DNA of 5,535 bases from Candidatus Aegiribacteria sp. (GCA_030638185.1 DAOWFD010000432.1:1-5535), one strand, 5' to 3'. Shown: positions 1 through 5,535, counted from the stretch's first letter. The notes: generated by a model not told the origin, from the letters alone. Numbers and translations: made by a program.

Positions 1-647
1 ATTCCTTCCGCGTAGATATGATCACTTCTGATCACTGAAACGCTGCCTTCGATCTCAAAACCCCTCAGCATTTCAGGCATGGTTATAAGATCAGCCGGAA
101 GCCTGCTACAGCGGAACCAGCTGACATGGATACTGTCCCTCTGTGAACCGAAGAACACTGTTCCCGCGCCCATTCCCCAGTTGCTTTCCAGCAGCAGCCT
201 CAGAGAATCCCCTGAAGAACTCCCGGAGAACACACCTGACACGATTGCCGAATCGCGACCGTTAACTATTTCAAAATTGTCGAACCTTCCCGAAGGGAGG
301 TCCCTTCCACTTCCAGGCTCCTCACCTGTGCCAACACTGAGTTCTGGCCTCCAGGTTCCACCGTGTACCAGAATACTGTCGACCCGGGGATCGAACAGGC
401 TACCGTTCCAGTAAACCACAACTGTTCGCAGGAACAGCTCTTTTTCGGGGAATCTAGCATCCTCAAGCAGGAGTACACCTGATGCAATATCGATATCCCC
501 GATGGAGACGGATGGATCGATCTGTCTCAGGGTTGAAAGCACAGATAATGAAGCGATGGCATCGATTCCGTATAGAACGAACAGGCAGGCTGAAATTGCT
601 GAAAACGCAAGTATCCCGGCCTTCAGCTGCCTGTTCTTTTGGCTCAA
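1..647 (-). CDS. Membrane-anchored protein, possibly AsmA/TamB-like (3' end outside window)
   Basis: A minus-strand frame stays open from just after pyrF to the window edge (215 full codons). No ATG, GTG or TTG lies in frame between the pyrF stop and TTG 647. That TTG starts a sensible N-terminus: basic residues (LSQKNRQLK), then a single hydrophobic segment at about 11-28 (GILAFSAISACLFVLYGI). The rest is alternating beta-strand-like sequence with no enzyme motif, including SIGDIDIASGVLLLEDARF and VVVYWNGSLFDPRVDSILV. An N-terminal anchor followed by 'which gene-product layer is above or below' strands resembles AsmA/TamB/YdbH-type periplasmic bridge proteins that move lipids to the outer membrane. 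I recognise the style, not a specific domain, so the assignment is tentative. The ribosome site is weak (GGTAG three bases upstream), so translation probably depends on ribosomes finishing pyrF. The next in-frame NTG codons are CTG and GTG inside the anchor or beyond it. Confidence 0.7.
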   Translation of the reverse strand, partial: MSQKNRQLKAGILAFSAISACLFVLYGIDAIASLSVLSTLRQIDPSVSIGDIDIASGVLLLEDARFPEKELFLRTVVVYWNGSLFDPRVDSILVHGGTWRPELSVGTGEEPGSGRDLPSGRFDNFEIVNGRDSAIVSGVFSGSSSGDSLRLLLESNWGMGAGTVFFGSQRDSIHVSWFRCSRLPADLITMPEMLRGFEIEGSVSVIRSDHIYAEG

Positions 648-650
648 TTT

Positions 651-1352
651 CTACCGTTTGTTCAGAGCCCGGGTGATTTCATTAAGTATTGATTCAGCTG
701 CCCGGCGGGGACTCTGAGCCTGGGTAATAGGCCGACCGACAACAAGAGCTGTTGCGCCATCCATAATGGCATCAAAGGGGGTTGCCGTACGTTTCTGATC
801 ATCCTTCGATATCCCTGAAGGCCTTACGCCGGGCGTCACTATCAGGAAATCCGGACCTGCCGCCTGCCGTACGAGGGCAGCTTCCAGCGGAGAACATACC
901 ACGCCGTGAATACCGGCATTCTTCGCTGATACTGCCATCCGCCTGACAAGATTTGAAGTTTCTCCTTCAAAACCCATGGAATCAAGGTCATTTGATGAAA
1001 GACTTGTCAGAACAGTCACCGCGAGTATTTTTGTTTTCCCCTCCAGGGCATCCGAGGCCGCCTTCATCATTTCGAATCCACCGGAAGCATGAATGTTAAT
1101 GAGTTCAGGTTCATAGTAACAGGCGGACTTTACTGCACCGGCAACGGTGAAGGGTATGTCATGGAATTTAAGATCAAGAAACAGCGGGAAACCGGCTTCT
1201 CTGATCCCGTCAAGCAGAGACGGTCCCTCCTTCACAAAAAGCTCCAGGCCGACTTTAAGCCCCACAGGAAGACCTGCAAGCTCTTCGTAGAGTGCTTTCA
1301 TGTTTGCCGCCTCACGGCTGGTTACGGCTACGTACAGTCTTATATCACTCAT
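651..1352 (-). CDS. pyrF: Orotidine 5'-phosphate decarboxylase
   Basis: PyrF decarboxylates OMP to UMP, the last step of the pathway, as a cytoplasmic (beta/alpha)8-barrel dimer. The 233-residue length fits the bacterial class I family. The catalytic motif DLKFHDIP is present with Asp60, Lys62 and Asp65. The substrate-binding lysine in LKVGLELF (Lys33) is present, as are TPGVRPSG (173-180) and VVGRPIT (204-210), the phosphate-gripping loops, with DQKRTATP between them. One oddity is that the N-terminal motif, normally VALD, reads VAVT. Its aspartate, which contacts the ribose of OMP in solved structures, is Thr11 here (codon ACC at 1322-1320). All other core residues are intact, so activity is likely. 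The start is ATG 1352 with AAGGGG (1363-1358) five bases upstream. The stop is TAG at 653-651, and the next gene starts one codon later in the same frame. Confidence 0.95.
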   Translation of the reverse strand: MSDIRLYVAVTSREAANMKALYEELAGLPVGLKVGLELFVKEGPSLLDGIREAGFPLFLDLKFHDIPFTVAGAVKSACYYEPELINIHASGGFEMMKAASDALEGKTKILAVTVLTSLSSNDLDSMGFEGETSNLVRRMAVSAKNAGIHGVVCSPLEAALVRQAAGPDFLIVTPGVRPSGISKDDQKRTATPFDAIMDGATALVVGRPITQAQSPRRAAESILNEITRALNKR

Positions 1353-1396
1353 TTATTCCCCTTAGTCATCAATGTCTCTTCAGTGTTCGATCAGCT

Positions 1397-1804
1397 TCAG
1401 TTGATAACCCTCAGAAGAACGTTCGCAATGCCGGCGTCCAGCATGCCCAGTTCCTCTGCGGCTCCGGTAGAGAGGTCTATTATTCTGCCGCCGACGTACG
1501 GCCCCCTGTCGTTCACCCTGACCGTAACCTCCCTGTCGTTGTCCAGGTTGACAACACGGATAATCGTATCGAAGGGGAGCGTAAGGTGGGCGCAGGTAAG
1601 GGCGTACATGTCGAAAGTCTCTCCGTTTGCCGTCAGGTTTCCATGAAATCCATCTCCGTAATATGAAGCCACTCCCCGCTGCTGAAACCCCGCAACAGTC
1701 CCTGAAGCGGAGATACCCCCGGAACGATATACCGGGTTGGATTCAAGGTAACAGCCTGACAGGACAAGGATGTAAATGACAGGTATGCTCAGCAGCCGAT
1801 TCAT
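1397..1804 (-). CDS. rlpA: RlpA-like double-psi beta-barrel lipoprotein, 135 aa
   Basis: RlpA proteins are outer-membrane lipoproteins with a double-psi beta-barrel (DPBB). Characterised members are lytic transglycosylases that cut peptidoglycan strands lacking stem peptides at the septum. Here MNRLLSIPVIYILVLSGC is a clear lipoprotein signal with a canonical LSGC box and Cys18 as lipidation site. The DPBB domain follows at residues 44-135, with GVASYYGDGFHGNLTANGE (44-62), LTCAHLTLPFDT (69-80), VRVNDRGPY (95-103) and RIIDLSTGAAEELGM (107-121), all family hallmarks. There is no C-terminal SPOR domain, so this is a minimal single-domain form. ATG at 1804 is preferred because it starts the signal peptide directly and has GGAAAG nine bases upstream; a GTG at 1861 would put 19 extra residues before the signal. 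Enzyme activity is not assured, as many single-domain RlpA proteins are untested. The stop (TGA) lies 44 bases before pyrF. Confidence 0.88.
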   Translation of the reverse strand: MNRLLSIPVIYILVLSGCYLESNPVYRSGGISASGTVAGFQQRGVASYYGDGFHGNLTANGETFDMYALTCAHLTLPFDTIIRVVNLDNDREVTVRVNDRGPYVGGRIIDLSTGAAEELGMLDAGIANVLLRVIN

Positions 1805-1850
1805 GGAGAACCACTTTCCAGGAGTGTGTCTGGCAATGTACATTGAGCAG

Positions 1851-1950
1851 AAGATTCTCACAGCTTTGATAGAATGCTCGTAGATTTGAGGAGAATACTG
1901 GATGTATTTGACGATAATCTACGGGCATTATAGCCAGCTGTGGGGGGTTT
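1851..1950 (+). repeat. Long imperfect inverted repeat; candidate plus-strand structured RNA
   Basis: Three nested stems share one axis. The outer stem is 1851-1865 with 1936-1950, the middle stem is 1873-1886 with 1916-1929 (13 of 14 bases complementary), and the inner stem is 1894-1898 with 1904-1908, closed by the loop TGGAT. Read as plus-strand RNA, the imperfect positions become G·U wobbles (1853/1948, 1855/1946, 1856/1945, 1858/1943, 1878/1924, 1893/1909) or A·G pairs. Between the middle and inner stems, 1887-1893 (UGAGGAG) faces 1909-1915 (UGACGAU), allowing U·U, G·A, A·G, G-C, G·A, A·G and G·U. On the minus strand the same positions are A·C and C·U mismatches. The repeat fills most of the pyrD-rlpA gap. 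No clear T-run follows either arm, so it is not a typical terminator. The inverted repeat is directly visible; a function as RNA is inferred. Confidence 0.6.
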
Positions 1951-1957
1951 ATGCCAA
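1927..1957 (-). promoter_or_regulatory. Possible sigma-70-type promoter for rlpA-pyrF
   Basis: On the minus strand a perfect TATAAT (1932-1927) lies 19 bases after TTGGCA (1957-1952), which matches five of six positions of the -35 consensus. The spacing is two bases longer than optimal. Transcription would start near 1920 and leave a leader of about 115 bases before rlpA. The -10 overlaps one arm of the long inverted repeat, so either a bound protein or the repeat's structure could affect it. It is the only promoter-like site I see in the largest gap of the window. Confidence 0.35.
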
Positions 1958-1961
1958 TGTT

Positions 1962-2843
1962 TCATTGTCGGACAGGCTCCTTTAGGAGGTTGATAACACC
2001 CTTTCTCAGTTCGAAAGCAGCATCAGGCCTTCTCATCAGCCATGTTCCTACCTGAACCATTGCCGCGCCGGCAGCAAGCAGTTCAAGAATGTCTTCCGCG
2101 CGGTTGACCCCCCCGGATGCCAGCACCGGTATTTTGATTGCTTCCCTGGTTATAAATACTCTTGCGACTGTCAATGGAAGCAGGGCGGGTGACGAATAAC
2201 CACCAACATTTCTCTTCAGAAGAGCTTTTCCCGTTCGCCAGTCCACCTTCATACCCAGGAATGTATTACAGACAGTTACAGCATCAGCTCCTCCTGCCTC
2301 AGCTGCTTTTGCCGATTCAACAATGCTGCCTTCGTTAGGAGTAAGCTTTACACTGAAAGGTCTGGAAGAAACTCTTTTCACAAGGGTGGAAATCCTCTCT
2401 ACTATTTCAGGTGAGGCACCGAAGGCTATCCCTCCTGCAGCAACATTGGGACAGGATACGTTTACCTCGTACCCGAACTGAACAGGGGATTCTTCCAGTC
2501 TTTCTATTACTGCCGGGAATTCCTCTACCGTTTCACCCGCAACATTAACTATCAGCGGAACAGGAAGTCCGGCTGCTTCAGGAAGTACTGTCCTTAACAC
2601 TTCGTCAACACCGGGATTAGCCAGTCCGATTGAATTCAGCAGGCCGAATCTTGTCTCGATAATTCTTGGTGGAGGGTTACCTACGAGCGGCTTAAGGGTC
2701 GTAGCCTTGGAAATGACAGCAGCCGCTCCTTCAAGAAAACCCTGCTCCATAAGCTCCAGTCCGAAACCGGCTGTACCGGAAGCGAGCAGAATGGGAGAAT
2801 TGAATTCCCTGTTCCATAGGGTCCATTTGTGGGTTTTATCCAT
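1962..2843 (-). CDS. pyrD: Dihydroorotate dehydrogenase class 1B catalytic subunit PyrD
   Basis: PyrD is the FMN-containing cytoplasmic subunit that oxidises dihydroorotate to orotate, the fourth step of UMP synthesis. The 293-residue product is near the usual size (about 300). It is an (alpha/beta)8 barrel with ASGTAGFG (21-28), the FMN-contacting Lys46 in SKATTLKP, GNPPPRIIET followed by NSIGLANPG (70-78), NVSCPN with catalytic base Cys131, VKLTPN with Lys165, CNT with Asn193, GGYSSPALLP, and the phosphate-binding ASGGVN and GAAMVQVGT loops. Cysteine as base, rather than serine, marks class 1, and the adjacent pyrK marks the NAD-linked 1B type rather than fumarate-linked 1A. ATG at 2843 is chosen because GGAGGGG (2857-2851) lies seven bases upstream and the protein then begins at the family's usual place. 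The start overlaps the pyrK stop in ATGGATAA. No orotate-sensing or PyrR-type leader is visible. The gene ends at TGA 1964-1962. Confidence 0.96.
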   Translation of the reverse strand: MDKTHKWTLWNREFNSPILLASGTAGFGLELMEQGFLEGAAAVISKATTLKPLVGNPPPRIIETRFGLLNSIGLANPGVDEVLRTVLPEAAGLPVPLIVNVAGETVEEFPAVIERLEESPVQFGYEVNVSCPNVAAGGIAFGASPEIVERISTLVKRVSSRPFSVKLTPNEGSIVESAKAAEAGGADAVTVCNTFLGMKVDWRTGKALLKRNVGGYSSPALLPLTVARVFITREAIKIPVLASGGVNRAEDILELLAAGAAMVQVGTWLMRRPDAAFELRKGVINLLKEPVRQ

Positions 2844-3600
2844 GGTGAATCCCCTCCCACCGTTCCCAGTCGATTGAATCAACTGAAAAAACAGGTCCAT
2901 CGCTGCAGCACTTGAGGAATCCTCCACCCGCCTTGGGTACTGAGCAGCCCTCGCACGCTCCCCAGCCACATCCCATCCTGGCTTCAGCGGATACCTGAGC
3001 ATTCGCTCGAGCTTCCGCCGGCATCATTCCAATAACAGCTTTCATCATGGGGACAGGGCCGCAAAGGGCTATACTGCTGAAAGAATCCCATTGTACTGAT
3101 TCAAGAAGGTCTGTTATCAGGCCCTTCCTGCCGGAGGAACCATCCTCGGTAATCGTTACGGTTTCAAATCCGGGAATGGTCAGCAGCCTATCCCGTGACG
3201 CTGCTCCCAGCAGCACCAGACCACAGTCAATACTTGCTGCTAACCCGGGAAATCCGGCCGCGCCCAGGCCTCCGCCTATCAGCAGCCAATTCCCAGGATT
3301 CAGCCTGTATCCGCAACCGAGGGGACCAAGCAGCCTCAGAGATTGCCCCTCCTCTGTTTCAGCAAGAATCTCAGTTCCCCTGCCAACCACCTCGAAAATG
3401 ATTTCAACGGAATCTCCTGAAGTACTGCTTATAGTGAAAGGTCTGCGGGTTACCGGAAAAGGGCTGTGAGATACTTCCACCTGGATGAACCTGCCCGGTT
3501 CAGCTTCACTGATAAAAGACGAGGGTACTTCGAATGCAATTCTATATATGCAGGGAAGTATTTCTTCCTTTCCGATGACCGTTGCCTCTGCATCGATAAT
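2836..3600 (-). CDS. pyrK: Dihydroorotate dehydrogenase electron-transfer subunit PyrK (apparent ATT start)
   Basis: PyrK carries FAD and a [2Fe-2S] cluster and passes electrons from PyrD to NAD+. Numbering from ATT at 3600 (254 residues, close to the 256 of Bacillus subtilis PyrK): beta-barrel FAD domain with PGRF (35-38) and RRPFTIS (52-58, the family's RRPxS-type flavin motif); GPLGCGY; nucleotide-binding GGGLGAAGFP (109-118); CGPVPMM from Cys180; and the cluster ligands Cys211, Cys216, Cys219 and Cys231 or 232 in MGCGWGACEGC...CCSDGPVF. The coding frame has no ATG, GTG or TTG between the upstream in-frame TAA (3618-3616) and GTG 3480. That GTG start would delete 40 residues, including the conserved PGRF. 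ATT at 3600 lies seven bases after AAGGGG. ATT at 3603 and ATC at 3597 are alternatives. An assembly error at the start codon would also explain this. The gene overlaps pyrD by eight bases, fitting 1:1 coupled synthesis of the complex. Confidence 0.92.
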   Translation of the reverse strand: MIDAEATVIGKEEILPCIYRIAFEVPSSFISEAEPGRFIQVEVSHSPFPVTRRPFTISSTSGDSVEIIFEVVGRGTEILAETEEGQSLRLLGPLGCGYRLNPGNWLLIGGGLGAAGFPGLAASIDCGLVLLGAASRDRLLTIPGFETVTITEDGSSGRKGLITDLLESVQWDSFSSIALCGPVPMMKAVIGMMPAEARANAQVSAEARMGCGWGACEGCSVPKAGGGFLKCCSDGPVFSVDSIDWERWEGIHHG

Positions 3601-3602
3601 AA

Positions 3603-5270
3603 TTATTCCCCTTCGTTATACTCGCCGCCAAGTCTGTCCCGTGCAGCCCTGCCAAAATCGGTCTCCGTGTAATCGTCGGTAAGTTCGGTCAGGTAGCGCT
3701 CAAGGATGCTGTCTTCAATCCTGGCACCCTCTCCCGCCACGTATGAAGCCCAGAGTACGTCAGGTCTTACCATTCTGCTCCAGGTTGTGTAAAGGAGAGG
3801 ATCAAGCATTTCCCAGGCTTCAGTGAATTCCATCGCTTCTATCAGTTCCCAGGCCTCTTCAAGAATTACTGAAGGTCGAGACCGATATCCGGGACCATTT
3901 GGCAGGTTCAGTCTGTCTTCGATTACCGTGGCCAGATCTCCGGCATCGCTCATCGAATAGGCTGTTAGTATCAGCGACATGGAAGAATCCGCATCAACCG
4001 GAAGTATCTCCGAAAGGGTAACCATAGCAATAGCCCTCTCCATGTCAGGTCCGTTCTCCGAGATATCTAGCAGATCTGTTACAGCATCAGCATCTTCGTC
4101 TCCGTAGAGGTCTAATCGCTTTTCAGCTATCATCAGCCTGTAAAGCCAGTCTTCATTTTCATCACCGCTGCCCAGCTCATCCATATACTCCGAAAGCAGC
4201 TGGAGATCGTTTCTTCTATCCTCGGCCAGTCTTATCCAGATATAATCTCCGCTTCTGCCTTTGAGTTCTTCCAGATCATTCAGGGCATCTTCTATCCGGT
4301 CGTCCCGCTCGAGAAGCAGCGCCCTCAGATAGAGGGCCTCAGCACCGTACGCCCTGTACCTGTCCAGATCCGCTGCTGATCTGTAAGAGGACATGGCTCC
4401 CGTATAATCGCCGAATACTACCCTGGCCTTCCCATTCAGTAGAGCTATTACGGCAGTTTCCAGGTCAGACCTGTATCCTGCGAGAAGTCTGTTCAGAATT
4501 TCGACAGCCATTTCAGGTTTTTCATCCTGAATGTAAGCTTCCGCAGCAGCCGTCAGAGCCCGGTAGTAACCCTCTCCTCTTCCGAACATATCCCCGGCGG
4601 ACAGGGCAAGAACAGCTCCGCTGTCCGGCAGCCCTGCTTCCATGAAGGCTCGTCCTTTCAATAGAGTGAGTTCAGCGGCAAGGCTGTCGTTATCGGGCAT
4701 TCCAAGGCTGTCCGCAACTTCCAGGGCTCGTGCGGTCTGATTGTTAAGCAGGCAGGTTTCAATGAGATAAAGCCTTGAGCGAATGTAAAGCCTGTTATCA
4801 TCGCGGGAAACACTTTCAAAGGATACGATAGCATCGTTAAGCCTTCCAAGTTCGATGGCGGCAAGTCCCATGCCTGTGTTTGCCCTGTCACGGATCTCCA
4901 GATCATCAGTTATTACGATAGCCGAGGAGTAGGCCATCATCGCTTCAGTAAAATCGGAAGTGCCGCTGCCTGTGAGTGTTCGCCTTCCTGACTGGAGAAG
5001 GGCATCTCCAAGCAGAAGTTGAGCATCATCAGCCCATCGACTTTCAGAATAAACTGTAAGAACCTTGACCGCGCCGGAAACAGCCTCATCCAGAAGACTC
5101 TCCTCCCGAGCCACCGGATTGTCAGGATTCAGTCTGGCCAGTTCAATAGCCGCTTCGTAACTTTTCCTGGCGTTGTAAAACGTATTGTAATATGCGCAGG
5201 AGAATCCCATAAAAATAGTAATGAGAACCGGAAACAGGATTCCTGTTCTACATACGTGCAAATTCACCAT
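3603..5270 (-). CDS. Helical-repeat (TPR-like) lipoprotein, 555 aa, unknown function
   Basis: I do not recognise a characterised orthologue. The N-terminus reads as a secretion signal: short basic start (MVNLHVCR), hydrophobic core at about residues 9-24 (TGILFPVLITIFMGFS), then Cys25. The box before the cysteine is GFSC, not the canonical LxGC, so lipidation is likely but not certain. The mature protein begins CAYYNTFYNARKSY and continues as acidic, alanine- and leucine-rich helical pairs of TPR type, such as the segments near residues 80-96 (ADDAQLLLGDALLQSG) and 130-150 (ANTGMGLAAIELGRLNDAI). It has no enzyme motif. Such proteins usually scaffold envelope complexes; that role is inferred. 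Start choice: ATG at 5270 gives a normal signal length but has AGGA directly against it. An in-frame ATG at 5303 has GAAGGG eight bases upstream but would add 11 residues and a glutamate to the signal. The gene overlaps pyrC and ends (TAA 3605-3603) where pyrK begins. Confidence 0.75.
   Translation of the reverse strand: MVNLHVCRTGILFPVLITIFMGFSCAYYNTFYNARKSYEAAIELARLNPDNPVAREESLLDEAVSGAVKVLTVYSESRWADDAQLLLGDALLQSGRRTLTGSGTSDFTEAMMAYSSAIVITDDLEIRDRANTGMGLAAIELGRLNDAIVSFESVSRDDNRLYIRSRLYLIETCLLNNQTARALEVADSLGMPDNDSLAAELTLLKGRAFMEAGLPDSGAVLALSAGDMFGRGEGYYRALTAAAEAYIQDEKPEMAVEILNRLLAGYRSDLETAVIALLNGKARVVFGDYTGAMSSYRSAADLDRYRAYGAEALYLRALLLERDDRIEDALNDLEELKGRSGDYIWIRLAEDRRNDLQLLSEYMDELGSGDENEDWLYRLMIAEKRLDLYGDEDADAVTDLLDISENGPDMERAIAMVTLSEILPVDADSSMSLILTAYSMSDAGDLATVIEDRLNLPNGPGYRSRPSVILEEAWELIEAMEFTEAWEMLDPLLYTTWSRMVRPDVLWASYVAGEGARIEDSILERYLTELTDDYTETDFGRAARDRLGGEYNEGE
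3608..3613 (-). promoter_or_regulatory. Ribosome binding site of pyrK (AAGGGG)
   Basis: AAGGGG sits inside the last codons of the TPR-like gene (GAA GGG GAA TAA), four bases before ATT 3603 and seven before ATT 3600. The same 11 bases, AAGGGGAATAA, immediately precede the ATG of pyrF (1363-1353). This supports a working ribosome site here even though no standard start codon follows in the PyrK frame. The nearest ATG (3593-3591) is in another frame and gives a 47-codon reading frame unrelated to PyrK. Confidence 0.7.
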
Positions 5271-5535
5271 TCCTGTATACCAGCCTTCCCATCCATACAG
5301 CATCAACCCTGCCCTTCAATTTCCGTTCAAAGAACGGTGTATTGACGGATTTCGAAAAGGAACCTATTTCGGATAATCGGTATTCAGCTTCAGGATCGAA
5401 AAGAACGAAGTCTGCTTTCCTGCCGGTTGTAAGCCCGGGAGCAGGTATGCCAAGAATACGTGCGGGACTGCCTATGAGAAGATGCAGTATCCGAGCAACT
5501 GGCATCTGCAGGTCAGTCAGGATTTCAAGTGTAAC
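5248..5535 (-). CDS. pyrC: Dihydroorotase, C-terminal 95 residues (5' end outside window)
   Basis: Dihydroorotase is a cytoplasmic metal-dependent amidohydrolase that cyclises N-carbamoyl-L-aspartate to dihydroorotate, the third step of UMP synthesis. Only the last 95 codons are present; the reading frame is open to the window edge and ends at TAG (5250-5248). The visible part is the typical tail of the family: a helix leading into PARILGI, then GRKADFVLFDP (the small beta domain closing the amidohydrolase fold), then SKSVNTPFFERKLKGRV and a final strand with MGRLVYRNGEF. The SKxxNTPF...LKGRV stretch is characteristic of bacterial dihydroorotases and separates it from hydantoinases. The metal ligands of the barrel lie outside the window. 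The gene overlaps the next one by 23 bases, and its product would feed PyrDK encoded just downstream. A catalytically inactive pyrC-like paralogue cannot be excluded from the tail alone. Confidence 0.88.
   Translation of the reverse strand, partial: VTLEILTDLQMPVARILHLLIGSPARILGIPAPGLTTGRKADFVLFDPEAEYRLSEIGSFSKSVNTPFFERKLKGRVDAVWMGRLVYRNGEFARM

Noticed and set aside
266..487. 73-codon minus-strand frame inside the last gene
   Set aside because: It lies in another frame of the long open membrane-protein gene that covers 1-647 and has no support of its own.
1089..1646. Plus-strand open frames opposite pyrF and rlpA (and similar ones opposite pyrK and near base 79)
   Set aside because: They are antisense shadows of well-recognised genes. 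Their products show no domain or signal features.
1743..1928. Small 61-codon minus-strand frame across the pyrD-rlpA gap
   Set aside because: It has no ribosome site, overlaps the rlpA signal sequence in another frame, and its composition is not protein-like.
1851..1950. Integron attC site or intrinsic terminator as an explanation of the hairpin
   Set aside because: No GTTRRRY/RYYYAAC core pair is found at the ends, there is no integrase or cassette context, and no T-run follows either arm.
2844..3002. Longer pyrD start at 3002 (53 additional residues)
   Set aside because: The added part overlaps the iron-sulfur end of pyrK and has no family similarity. ATG 2843 has a strong GGAGGGG site and gives the normal class 1B N-terminus.
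2836..3480. pyrK starting at GTG 3480
   Set aside because: It would remove 40 residues of the FAD domain, including PGRF. The upstream in-frame sequence is clearly PyrK-like and preceded by AAGGGG.

Overview
The window is a compact, single-direction block of seven genes. All are read on the minus strand, so transcription runs from high to low coordinates. Four belong to de novo pyrimidine (UMP) synthesis: the C-terminal end of pyrC (dihydroorotase), pyrK and pyrD (the two subunits of an NAD-linked, class 1B dihydroorotate dehydrogenase) and pyrF (OMP decarboxylase). Three are cell-envelope genes interleaved with them: a 555-residue helical-repeat lipoprotein between pyrC and pyrK, an RlpA-type lipoprotein between pyrD and pyrF, and the N-terminal part of a membrane-anchored protein after pyrF. 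No carAB, pyrB or pyrE lies in the window.

The organism is probably an uncultured Gram-negative (diderm) bacterium. RlpA-like and TPR-type lipoproteins and a possible AsmA/TamB-like protein point to an outer membrane. The 'CAYYNTFYNA' start of the mature TPR lipoprotein is a pattern I associate with FCB-group and related candidate phyla; this is a weak inference from memory. All three standard stop codons are used. Shine-Dalgarno sites are strong and G-rich (GGAGGGG before pyrD, AAGGGG before pyrF and pyrK).

Layout in transcription order: pyrC end (5535-5248); TPR-like lipoprotein (5270-3603, overlapping pyrC); pyrK (3600-2836, apparently starting at a rare ATT codon right at the previous stop); pyrD (2843-1962, overlapping pyrK by 8 bases); a 157-base intergenic region (1961-1805); rlpA-like (1804-1397); pyrF (1352-651); and a same-frame, TTG-started membrane-protein gene (647 to beyond base 1). 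The first four are translationally linked and look like one operon. The intergenic region carries a possible promoter, so rlpA-pyrF-membrane protein may be a second unit.

The most unusual structure is in that intergenic region: a roughly 100-base, almost continuous inverted repeat (1851-1950). Its imperfections are G·U and G·A pairs only when it is read as plus-strand RNA, the strand opposite to all the genes. It includes an internal loop made of two tandem G·A motifs. It could be an undescribed structured RNA or a mobile hairpin element. Other points to check are the ATT start of pyrK, an Asp-to-Thr change in the N-terminal motif of PyrF, and the one-codon, same-frame junction after pyrF.
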